Below are positions 54,989 through 63,852 of a stretch of DNA of 64,000 nucleotides, in pieces; within the stretch, counting starts at the first letter, position 1, and every line of letters starts with the position of its first letter. The notes under the pieces were generated by a model. The model had not been told where the DNA came from and made no database searches. It saw only the letters and a program-made list of their open reading frames with translations. The stretch comes from CADEED01 sp963839685 (lineage in GTDB: Bacteria; Pseudomonadota; Gammaproteobacteria; Steroidobacterales; Steroidobacteraceae), in NCBI GenBank assembly GCA_963839685.1, contig CAWIVS010000011.1:682001-746000 (forward strand), given 5' to 3'. Made by a program: the position numbers and the translations under genes.

Positions 54989-56475
54989 ATGCCTTCGATG
55001 CCACCGGTGAAAACTGTCGCGTCCTCCTCGGATGTCGACACCGAAGCCACGGCTGAACTGCCGGTGCTGGACGTTGCCGCATACGAGTCGACGCTCAGCG
55101 ATCCGATCGCGAGCACTGACACGTGGGCCGCACCCGCTCCCGCGCCTCTGCGCGGCTGGCCTTGCCGGAAGTCGAAGCCACGGCCATTCCCACGCTGCGT
55201 GCCGCCGAGCCCGAAGGCAGTCGCGGACCTGAGCGGCACGCACGAAATGCTGGCGCTTCGCCCAAGCCTAACAAGATCATCAGGGCGACGTCGGCGTCGC
55301 CCAGCCGCGACGCGTTCCCGCACCCATCGTGTTGCCGCCGTCGCCGCCGCTCATCGAAGAATTGCGCGACGCGCTCGCCGCCGCGGAACGCCGTGTCGAG
55401 GAGCTCAACGAGCGCGCCCGCATCGCCGACGCGGAACGCGCCGTGGCCGTCGCGCCGCGTGCAGGCCGAGAACGCGCAATTGCGCGCGCTGCTCGGCGAT
55501 CACCTGGAATCGCTGCACACCGCCCGCGGACGCCTCGGCGTGCAGGGCGCGGAGCAGTCTGCGCTCGAAGACGAAGTGTTCGCGCGCGGCGACGCGCATC
55601 GATGCGCTTGCAGGCGGAGCTCGCCGCGCAGGCACAGACGCTGGCCGAGGTGCGTGCCGCGCTCGAAGCCAGCGAGCAGCGCTGCGCGCGCCTCGAAATC
55701 GATGACACCAATCTGCGTGCCACGCTCGAGCGCCGCGACAGCCACATCGCGACGCTCGAAGCCGATCTGGTCGCGCGCCAGCAGCGCGAGGCGACGCTCA
55801 AGGCGCATCTCGACGAGCGTTGGCGGCGATCCATCCGGAGGTTCCCGATCTGCGCGCGCAGCTCGAGGCGCGCGACCGGCGCATCGTGGAGCTGACGCGG
55901 GAGCTGGCCGCGACCATGGTGCTCGCTGACCGAGAAAGACGCCGACCTGCAGGTCGCCGAGGAAAGCATCCATCACCTCGAGATCGAAGTTCGCGACAAG
56001 ACCGGCAAGCTCGAAGAGGTCAGCGTCACGGTCGAGGAATGGCGCGCGGTCATTGCCGAGAGCCAGCGTTCCATCCTGCAGCGCGACACGCCGCATCCAG
56101 CAGCTCGAGGCCGACCTCGAAAAGCGGCTCGCCGCGGCCGGCCGACAGCGCGGCTGCATGACCGGCGAGGAAGTCGCCCTCGAAGGACCGGCGCGCGTCC
56201 TGATCCGTACCGACGGCAACACCGATTTCGTGCACGTGCTCGGCCGCCGGACTCGCATCGGACGCGGCCCCGACAACGAAGTGGTGCTCGACACCAAACA
56301 CGTCAGCCGTTACCACGCGGTGCTGCTGGCCGGCCCGGCATACACCTCGATCGAGGACCTCAAGAGCACCAACGGCGTGTTCGTGAACGGCAAGCGCGTC
56401 TCGCGCCAGGTCCTCAAGGATGGCGACCGGGTGACCATCGGCAAGACGCACTTTCGTTATTCGGTTCGCAACTAG
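54989..56475 (+). CDS. Coiled-coil protein with C-terminal FHA domain (many frameshifts)
   Basis: About 490 residues spread over all three frames. Start ATG 54989 (MPSMPPVKTVASSSDV). A long helical region rich in Glu/Arg/Ala (EELRDALAAAERRVEELNERA; NAQLRALLGDHLESL; QAELAAQAQTLAEVRAALEASE; HHLEIEVRDKTGKLEEV) is followed by an FHA domain from about 56190 (RTRIGRGPDNEVVLDTKHVSRYHAVL ... LKSTNGVFVNGKRV) with the phosphothreonine-binding Arg/Ser/His/Asn. At least five shifts are needed, most of them +1. The domain order suggests a phospho-dependent scaffold. No kinase is near. Confidence 0.7.
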
Positions 56476-56514
56476 CGACTGCCGGCGGCTAACCGCTACT
56501 ATGTCGGTCCGCTT

Positions 56515-58039
56515 ATGACCGACAACTACATCGAGAGAATCCTCAAGGCCCGGGTCTACGACGTCGCCATCGAGTCGCCGCTCGATGCCGCGCCGCGCCT
56601 CTCGCGCCGCATCGGCAACACCGTGCTGCTCAAGCGCGAGGACCTGCAGCCGGTGTTCTCATTCAAGCTGCGCGGCTCCTATAACAAGATCGCGCACCTG
56701 TCGGAGTCGGTGGCGCAGCCGCGGCGTGATCTGCGCGTCCGCGGGCAACCATGCGCAGGGCGTGGCGCTCGCCGCGCAGCGCCGCGGCATCCCCGCGGTC
56801 ATCGTCATGCCGCAGACCACGCCCAGCATCAAGGTGAGCGCGGTGCGCAACCTCGGCGGCGAAGTGGTGCTGCACGGCGACGACTACGACAGCGCCTACG
56901 AACACGCGCATGTCCATCGTGCGCGATCGTAATCTCGCCTTCGTGCATCCCTTCGATGATCCGGACGTGATCGCCGGGCAGGGCACCATCGCGGTGGAAA
57001 TCCTGCGCCAGTCGCGCGGCGATCTCGACGCGATCTTCGTGCCGGTCGGCGGCGGCGGCCTGATCTGCCGGCATCGCCGTGTACGCCAAGTATCTGAATC
57101 CCAAGATCAGGATCATCGGCGTCGAACCGGTCGATGCCGCGGCCATGCACGATTCGATGCGCGCGAAGAAACGCGTCACGCTCGAACGCGTCGGCATCTT
57201 CGCCGACGGCGTCGCGGTGAAGAAGGTCGGCGAGGAAACCTTCCGCCTGTGCCGCGAGCACGTCGACGAGATCGTGCTGGTCGACACCGACGAGATCTGC
57301 GCCGGCATCCAGGACGTGTTCGAAGACACCCGCTCGATCGTCGAAGGCGCGGGCGCGCTCGCGGTCGCCGGTCTCAAGAAGTACTGCGCGCTCAACGCCT
57401 GGCGCGACAAGCGCATCGTCGCGATCAACAGCGGCGCGAACATGAACTTCGACCAGTTGCGTTACGTCGCCGAGCGCTCCGACGTCGGCCAGGCGCGCGA
57501 AGCGCTGTTCGCGGTGGAGATCCCGGAGCAGCCCGGCAGCTTCCTGCACTTCTGCGAGTTGCTCGGCAGCCGCGCCGTCACCGAGTTCAACTATCGCTTC
57601 GGGACCAGGGAGCGCGCGCAGATATTCGTCGGTTTCGGCCTCGACGCGCGGCAAAGAAGAACGCGACGAGGTGATCGCCAGCCTGCGGGCCGCCGGTTAC
57701 GGCGTCACGGACATGACCGACAACGAGATCGCCAAGTTACACGTGCGCTACATGGTTGGTGGACACGTCAACGGCAACGTCGCCAATGAGCGACTGTATC
57801 GCTTCGAATTTCCGGAACGAAAAGGCGCGCTGCTCCAGTTCCTCAAGGCGGTGGGCACGCGTTGGAACATTACTCTTTTCCACTACCGCAACCACGGGTC
57901 TGACTACGGTCGCGTACTCGCCGGCATCGACGTGCCGCCCGCCGACACCAACGAGTTCCTCGATCATCTCAACGTCCTGCACTACTCCTACAGCGAGGAG
58001 ACTAACAATCCGGTCTATCGTATCTTCCTCGGCTCGTGA
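56515..58039 (+). CDS. ilvA: Threonine dehydratase, biosynthetic (four frameshifts)
   Basis: About 507 residues. PLP-binding Lys is in SFKLRGSYNKI (about residue 56). Four +1 shifts, near 56725, 56910, 57070 and 57650, separate five blocks that together give the full enzyme: ASAGNHAQGVALAAQ, the VGGGGLIAG phosphate loop, GAGALAVAGLKKY and two C-terminal ACT-like regulatory modules (PEQPGSFLHFCELLG and PERKGALLQFLKAVG). It deaminates threonine to 2-oxobutyrate for isoleucine and is inhibited by isoleucine through the ACT modules. The density of shifts in a biosynthetic gene argues for sequence error. Confidence 0.88.
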
Positions 58040-58093
58040 GCCTTCCTTGAGAGGGGTGGGGAACACGGGCCGGGCGTGCTGGTCTCACGTAAA

Positions 58094-58585
58094 ATGCCGC
58101 CCGCAGCCGTCATCAGGTCTCTCATCGTGTTCGACGACAAGCACCCCCTGTTCGGGACCTACAAGGTCGCAAAGCGCGTCACTATCGGAATCGTCGGCGG
58201 CACGATACTGATCATGGGCATCATCATGATCGTGACACCGGGCCCCGGGATCGCGGGAATCCTGCTCGGCCTCGGCATCCTCGGAATCGAATTTGCCTGG
58301 GCGCGCATGTGGCTCAAGCGCGTCAAGAGCAAGGGTCAGGACGTGGTGCGCGTGCTGCGCAGCAAGAAGACAGATTCCGCCGCGCGACGTTTCCTAGTTA
58401 CCGAAGCGTTTCGGTCACTCGATCGGCAGGTCGAACATCAGTTCGCGCGCAAAGCGCACTGGCGGCGAGCCGAACGACAATACCTTGTCGTGATAAGCGC
58501 GCAGGTCGAATGCCCCGCCGGCACGCTGCTCCGCTTCGGTGCGCAATGCGAAATGTTCGAGCGCGCCGACGAAGTACACCGGTAG
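58094..58585 (+). CDS. PGPGW-type transmembrane protein
   Basis: A small membrane protein with two hydrophobic segments around the family signature VTPGPGIAGILLGLGILGIEFAWA. The first 100 residues match; after KKTDSAARR the frame runs another 60 residues antisense to the DUF885 gene. A +1 shift upstream of 58390 would place a TAG at 58395-58397, just before the convergent stop at 58415, and would give the usual length of about 100 residues. Function unknown. It follows ilvA by 54 bases. Confidence 0.7.
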   Translation: MPPAAVIRSLIVFDDKHPLFGTYKVAKRVTIGIVGGTILIMGIIMIVTPGPGIAGILLGLGILGIEFAWARMWLKRVKSKGQDVVRVLRSKKTDSAARRFLVTEAFRSLDRQVEHQFARKAHWRRAERQYLVVISAQVECPAGTLLRFGAQCEMFERADEVHR

Positions 58586-60216
58586 CTGGGCCGAGGTGAG
58601 CTGCGCGCGCGTCCACTTGCCGGCGGCTTCACGCTCCTCCTGGAATCCCGTCTCGGTCAGGAGCTTCATGGCGGCGCTGCGGCTCATTCCATCGACGTGC
58701 ACCGCCTGGTCGAGCAGCGCGTTGACGATGGAGCGCAGGTACCACTTGAGCTGCACCAGCTTCATGAGGGGATCGCCGCCGTGATATCCCTGGTCGATTC
58801 ATGAGCCGCTCGGCGTAAACCGCCCAGCCCTCGACGAATGGCGACGAGCCCAGCACCGCGCGCAGCGTCGACGGGTACTTGTTGGCATGCGCGAGCTGCA
58901 GGTAGTGGCCGGGCATGGCTTCGTGAATGGTGAGGTTGCGGATCGAGCGCGAGTTGTATTCGCGCAGGAAGGAATCCGTCTGCGAGCGCGTCCAGGCGAC
59001 CGGTATCGGTGACACAGCGTAAAAGGTCTTCTGGCCTGCCTCGAGTGGTCCGGGCGCGTCGCAGTAAGCGAGCGCCACGCCCTGCTTGAAGGCCGGCATC
59101 TCGATGATCTCGACCGGCTCCTGCGGCAACGTCACCAGGTTCTTTTCCCGCACGAAGTTCGTGGTGTCGACCAGCGCCGCGCGCGCCGCGTCCAGCACGC
59201 CATCGCGCGGCGGCCGCTCGGCGCTCGCGAGGGCGAGAGCCGCACGGATGGCGCGCTGCTGTTGCGCCTCGCTGGGTTTCTGCGGCAATGGCGGGGCGCC
59301 GCGCCGCGCCTTGAGCACGTCGCGCGCGAGGCCGTACATCGCTGCGCGCGTCGCGGCCAGTTCGGACTCCGCGCGAGCGCGGATTTCCTGGCGCGACAGC
59401 GGTGAAAACAGGGCATAGGCGAGTTTCTGGTCGTAGAGCTGCTGGCCGAGGCGGAAATCTCCCGCGGCCTCGGGCAGGAGGCGCTTCTCGAGCCAGATCT
59501 GGTGCTGCGAGAGCGCGCTGCGCGCGCGCGCGACACTGGCGCGCAGGCTTTCCTGTTCCGCGGCGGGAAGTGCCGCGATCTGCTGCGCAAGTTCACCGTC
59601 GAGCATGGCGATGAGACCGGCATTCTGCTTGACCGCGGTTTCGGCATGGACTTTTGGAACGCGGGCCGGGACCAGCGCTTCGCGCACCTGGCCGAGGAAT
59701 CGCGGCAACTCGTCGAGCCGCTTGCCGAGGTTTTTCATGCGCTCGGAAGCGGGCGCGAATTCCCGCGCGAGCAGCGTATACACCGCGTCGCCGGCGAGCC
59801 TTGTATATATGAGTGGATTCCAGCGCCAGTCCTCGAGCGTCTGGATTCTCCAGCGTTCGTATTCGAGCTCATGCCGCAGCAGGATGGCGTCCACCTGCTT
59901 GGGACGCGACAGCACAGCGCGATCCAGTCCATCGAGTGAGGCGAGGTAACGCTGATCGAAGGCCACACGCGCCTGCCAGCCGGCGGCGCTGACGTCGTCG
60001 ATACGGTCATCGAAGCGGTGATCTCCGAGAGCCGTGGCATCCACCGGTGACAGCTCCTGAGCTTCGCGCAGGTAGCGCTGCCCCAGCGATTCGAACTGCT
60101 GGTCTGGCGTCGGCGGCGGAGGCGGTGCGGGTGGTGGATGGTGCCGGCGGAGGTGGAGACGCGGCGCACGCGCCCAGCAGCAGGACCGCCATACCGAGAA
60201 CGACACGCCTGTCCAT
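58415..60216 (-). CDS. DUF885 family lipoprotein, putative zinc peptidase, second copy (two frameshifts)
   Basis: About 600 residues. ATG 60216 starts a lipoprotein signal peptide with lipobox LLGAC. After a +1 shift near 60110 the frame reads LREAQELSPVDATALGDHRFDDRID onward. The catalytic HEAMPGHY and VEGWAVYAERLM are present. A second +1 shift near 58795 leads to GGDPLMKLVQLKWYLRS and the C-terminus at 58415. Same family as the 5271-7040 gene but clearly diverged (for example APGHH versus MPGHY). Divergent from the MFS gene. Substrate unknown. Confidence 0.83.
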
Positions 60217-60317
60217 CGAATACCCTCGAAGAAAAGCCAGCTTGCGAGCCGATGCAACGAGACGTTACCAGCTAAAGTACGCATCCCCAAACAACTCGAC
60301 GGTCCCCTTCGACGAAT

Positions 60318-61550
60318 TTGAACAGCAATACCCTTTCGCCAGCGAGGCAGGCGCTGAGCCATCCCGATTTCGCGCGCTACGCGTACGGCAGGTTCGCAGC
60401 CACGCTGGCCTGGCAGATGATCGATGTGGTGCTCGGCTACCAGGTGTGGAAGCTGACGCACAACGAGGCCTATCTCGGCTACATCGGCCTCGCGCAATTC
60501 CTGCCGTTCGTCGTGCTGCTGCTGCCAGGCGGGCAGATCGCCGACCGCTTCGACCGGCGGCTCATCATCGCGCTGGCATACGGACTCGAGCTGGTCGCCG
60601 CCGCGGCGCTGCTCGTCTTCACGTTGACGGGGCAATCCGAGGTCATCCTGCTGTTCTTCATCGCCGCGTTGTTAGGCGTGGGCCGCAGTTTCTGGGCGCC
60701 GGCGGGGCAAGCCATGGTGCCCAACCTCGTGCCCAAAGAATTGTTGTCCGGCGCCATCTCCTTCAACACGCTGCTGTTCACCATCGCCACCGTTGCTGGC
60801 CCGGCGGTCGCCGGGATCACGCTGATCCTCGGCATCGACTGGTCGTACGGCATCGCAGTGGCTCTGCTGATCGCGGCGATGTTCCTGATCGTGGGTTTGA
60901 AACCGGTACGCGCGAAATCCAGCGCCGAGTGGCACTGGAGCGATTTCCTCGGCGGCTTCGTTTTCGTGTGGAAAAAGAAACCTGTGCTCGGCGCCATCTC
61001 GCTGGATCTGTTCGCCGTGTTGTTCGGCGGCGTGGTCGCGTTGCTGCCAGCGTACGCGGACAAGATCCTGCACGTCGACAGCGTTGGACTCGGCTTGATG
61101 CGCGCCGCGCCCGGCGTCGGCGCGGCCATCGTCGCGTTCTGGCTCGGCGTACGGCCCATCGCGCGACACGCGGGCACGTGGATGTTCGGTGGCGTCGCGT
61201 TGTTCGGCCTGTGCATGATCACCGTGGGGCTTTCGACGAGCTTGTGGCTCTCGGTCGCCGCGCTCGCCATTGCCGGCGCCGGCGACATGGTCAGCGTGTT
61301 CGTGCGTGGCATGCTCGTGCAGCTCGAGACTCCGGACGCGATTCGCGGCCGGGTGAGCGCCGTGAATGCGATGTTCATTGGTGCGTCCAACGAGCTCGGT
61401 CAATTCCGCGCAGGAATGCAGGCCGCGTGGATGGGCATCGTGCCGTCGATGATCTGGGGTGGCCTGTGTACGCTGGCCGTCGTCGGCAGCTATCTCGGAT
61501 TGTTCCCGCAGTTGCGCAAGCTCGACAAATTTCCTGAGCCCGTGCACTAG
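60318..61550 (+). CDS. MFS transporter, EntS/MFS_3-like exporter
   Basis: A 410-residue 12-helix transporter. Family features include GGQIADRFDRRLII after helix 2 and GRSFWAPAGQAMVPNLV, typical of the enterobactin exporter-type (MFS_3) group. A TTG at 60318 is the only plausible start in frame and lacks a good RBS, so the start is uncertain. It probably exports a small molecule; the substrate is unknown and no siderophore genes are present. Confidence 0.87.
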   Translation: MNSNTLSPARQALSHPDFARYAYGRFAATLAWQMIDVVLGYQVWKLTHNEAYLGYIGLAQFLPFVVLLLPGGQIADRFDRRLIIALAYGLELVAAAALLVFTLTGQSEVILLFFIAALLGVGRSFWAPAGQAMVPNLVPKELLSGAISFNTLLFTIATVAGPAVAGITLILGIDWSYGIAVALLIAAMFLIVGLKPVRAKSSAEWHWSDFLGGFVFVWKKKPVLGAISLDLFAVLFGGVVALLPAYADKILHVDSVGLGLMRAAPGVGAAIVAFWLGVRPIARHAGTWMFGGVALFGLCMITVGLSTSLWLSVAALAIAGAGDMVSVFVRGMLVQLETPDAIRGRVSAVNAMFIGASNELGQFRAGMQAAWMGIVPSMIWGGLCTLAVVGSYLGLFPQLRKLDKFPEPVH

Positions 61551-61631
61551 TCAGGCGCCATGGGCCATACAGTGGCGTGACGAACCGACCGCTGGATTTA
61601 CTCGCACTCCGTACACAAATACAGTTGGCGC

Positions 61632-63746
61632 ATGGCTGGCGCAATCAAAGGACGGGGTGCGCTGTCGCAGCCCCCCGGCCGTTTCGACAAGCTGACGAAA
61701 GAGCTCGAGCACGACGGCTGGTACGAAGAGGAGCCGCCAGACAAACGCGAGACCACGGTCTTGCCTGAACCTTCGCGATCTATCATCACGCGCAATAGCT
61801 CGCCCGACATCGGCTTCAGCCAGTCAATCAATCCATATAGAGGATGCGAACACGGCTGCATCTACTGCATCTCGGGGGATACGCCACTTCTCATGGCGGA
61901 TGGCACGACGAAACCGATCGCCGACGTCAAAGTGGGGGACACAATTTATGGAACCAGACGCGATGGTGCGTACCGCCGCTACACGAAGACACAGGTGCTT
62001 GCGCATTGGAGCGTCATCAAGCCTGCATACCGAATAACTTTGGAGGATGGCACGACGCTTATTGCCGGACCCGATCATCGCTTCCTGACCGAGCGCGGCT
62101 GGAAGTTTGTCACTGGATCCATGGGTGGCAAGGATCAACGTCCCTATCTCACGGCGAACAACAAGTTGATGGGAACGGGCGCATTTGCTGCCAGGCCGGA
62201 GAAGGATCAGGACTACCAACTAGGCTATCTGTGCGGGATGGTTCGCGGAGATGGCCTCATTGGCTCTTATCACTACGAGAGAAGTGCCAGGGGCGGAAAA
62301 GACCAGCACCACTTTCGGCTTGCTTTGTGCGACCGCGAAGCGCTGATGCGCACGCAGGACTACCTCACCCGTTGCCGGATCGAAACCAATGAGTTTGTCT
62401 TTTCGGCGGCCAGCGCCAACCGGCGCCTGATGCATGGCATTCGCACGTACGCACGATCGAATGTTGAAGAGGTGAAGAAGCTGATTGCATGGCCTCATGA
62501 CCCGCGTCGCATGTGGTTTGCCGGATTCATGGCGGGCATTTTTGATGCTGAAGGATCGTTCAGCGGAGGTGTGCTGCGAATCTCCAATACGAATGCAGAC
62601 ATCATTGGCTGGATTGAACGCGCACTATGCGCATTCAGATTCTCATACGTCGTCGAACATGAGCATCGCACGATGCTGAAGTCGCTCGACGTAGTTCGCA
62701 TCACTGGAGGCCTGGGAGAGCATCTGCGCTTTTTCCACAGCATCGATCCTGCCATCTCGCGCAAACTCGATATTTCAGGGCAAGCAGTCAAAAGCCAGGC
62801 GAGGCTCGGCGTCCGCAGCATCGAGCCCCTTCACAAGGCTTTGCGGCTCTACGACATCACGACAGGAACCGAAGACTTCATCGCCAACGGCGTGATCAGC
62901 CATAACTGCTACGCTCGCCCCAGTCACGCCTACGTCGGGCTTTCTCCCGGTCTCGATTTCGAAACCCGTCTCTTCTACAAGGCCGACGCGGCCAAACTTC
63001 TCGAGGCCGAGCTCGCGGCACCAAAGTATCGCTGCGCGCCCATCATGCTGGGCGCCAATACCGATCCGTACCAGCCGCTCGAGAAATCCCTGCTGGTCAC
63101 GCGTTCCATTCTCGAGGTGCTGTTGCGTTGCCGACACCCCGTTGCGATCACGACAAAGGGCGCACTGGTCGCGCGTGATGTGGACCTGCTCTCGGCATTG
63201 GCGCGTGACCGACTCGTCCGGGTGATGTTCAGCATTCCGACGCTGAACGACGAACTGAAGCGAATCCTCGAACCGCGCGCTGCCTCCGCAAGGGCAAAAC
63301 TCAAGGCCATGCGCGTGCTGGCGGATGCCGGCGTGACGGTCGGAGTGTTGGTGGCGCCCATCATCCCGGTGCTCACGGAACATGAAATCGAATCAGTGCT
63401 CGAGGCAGCTCACGAGGCCGGTGCGTCGCTCGCCGGCTACACCATCCTGCGCCTGCCGTGGGAAGTGAAAGACCTGTTTCGCGAGTGGCTCGCCGAGCAC
63501 TTTCCCGACCGCGCCGCGCACGTCATGTCCGTGGTGCGCGGCATGCGCGGCGAACGCGACAACGATCCCGACTTCGGGACCCGGATGCATGCCACGGGCC
63601 CCGTGGCGCAGCTGATTCGCCAGCGTTTTCAACTGGCCGCCCGGCGGCTGGGCTTTCCTGCCGAGCGAGGCGTCGGCTTGCCAACGAATCTGTTTCAACC
63701 CCCACTACGTAATGACCGACAGCTGAGTCTGGATTTACCCATGTAA
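61632..63746 (+). CDS. PA0069-family radical SAM protein interrupted by an in-frame intein
   Basis: A 704-residue precursor. The N-extein (residues 1-78) ends in YRGCEHGCIY with the first two radical SAM cysteines (Cys72, Cys76). A 347-residue intein (79-425) follows, and the C-extein starts CYARPSHAYVGLSPGLDFETRLFY. Joining the exteins gives CEHGCIYCYARPSH, an intact CxxxCxxC motif in a 357-residue protein, the usual length for the family. The rest carries the TIM-barrel strands (VAITTKGALV, VMFSIPTLNDEL). The family binds a [4Fe-4S] cluster and SAM; its reaction is unknown, though it resembles spore photoproduct lyase-like enzymes. Confidence 0.93.
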   Translation: MAGAIKGRGALSQPPGRFDKLTKELEHDGWYEEEPPDKRETTVLPEPSRSIITRNSSPDIGFSQSINPYRGCEHGCIYCISGDTPLLMADGTTKPIADVKVGDTIYGTRRDGAYRRYTKTQVLAHWSVIKPAYRITLEDGTTLIAGPDHRFLTERGWKFVTGSMGGKDQRPYLTANNKLMGTGAFAARPEKDQDYQLGYLCGMVRGDGLIGSYHYERSARGGKDQHHFRLALCDREALMRTQDYLTRCRIETNEFVFSAASANRRLMHGIRTYARSNVEEVKKLIAWPHDPRRMWFAGFMAGIFDAEGSFSGGVLRISNTNADIIGWIERALCAFRFSYVVEHEHRTMLKSLDVVRITGGLGEHLRFFHSIDPAISRKLDISGQAVKSQARLGVRSIEPLHKALRLYDITTGTEDFIANGVISHNCYARPSHAYVGLSPGLDFETRLFYKADAAKLLEAELAAPKYRCAPIMLGANTDPYQPLEKSLLVTRSILEVLLRCRHPVAITTKGALVARDVDLLSALARDRLVRVMFSIPTLNDELKRILEPRAASARAKLKAMRVLADAGVTVGVLVAPIIPVLTEHEIESVLEAAHEAGASLAGYTILRLPWEVKDLFREWLAEHFPDRAAHVMSVVRGMRGERDNDPDFGTRMHATGPVAQLIRQRFQLAARRLGFPAERGVGLPTNLFQPPLRNDRQLSLDLPM
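61866..62906 (+). mobile_element. Intein with LAGLIDADG homing endonuclease domain
   Basis: Splicing blocks: Cys1 in CISGDTPLLMADG, block B as AGPDHRFLTERGW with His71, C-terminal YDITTGTEDFIANGVISHN with His346-Asn347, then Cys+1. The endonuclease has two LAGLIDADG helices, LGYLCGMVRGDGLIG (about 119-133) and WFAGFMAGIFDAEGSFS (about 217-233), each with its acidic residue (Asp129, Asp227), so DNA cleavage is possible. Base composition is visibly more AT-rich than the flanking extein, consistent with acquisition. The usual block-B Thr of TxxH reads Gly. Confidence 0.93.
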
Positions 63747-63852
63747 ATGGGAACCACGACGTATTGCGTCCGGTCAGAAAGGGGTGATGCTGCAACGTGG
63801 CATACTTGTCGCGCCTGTCGACAACCCGCAGCTCGTTCCGGGGAGATCGTCC

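Noticed and set aside
12518..58039. Programmed +1 ribosomal frameshifting as a general feature
   Set aside because: Breaks have no common slippery sequence or downstream structure and often fall beside duplicated bases in housekeeping genes; insertion error is simpler.
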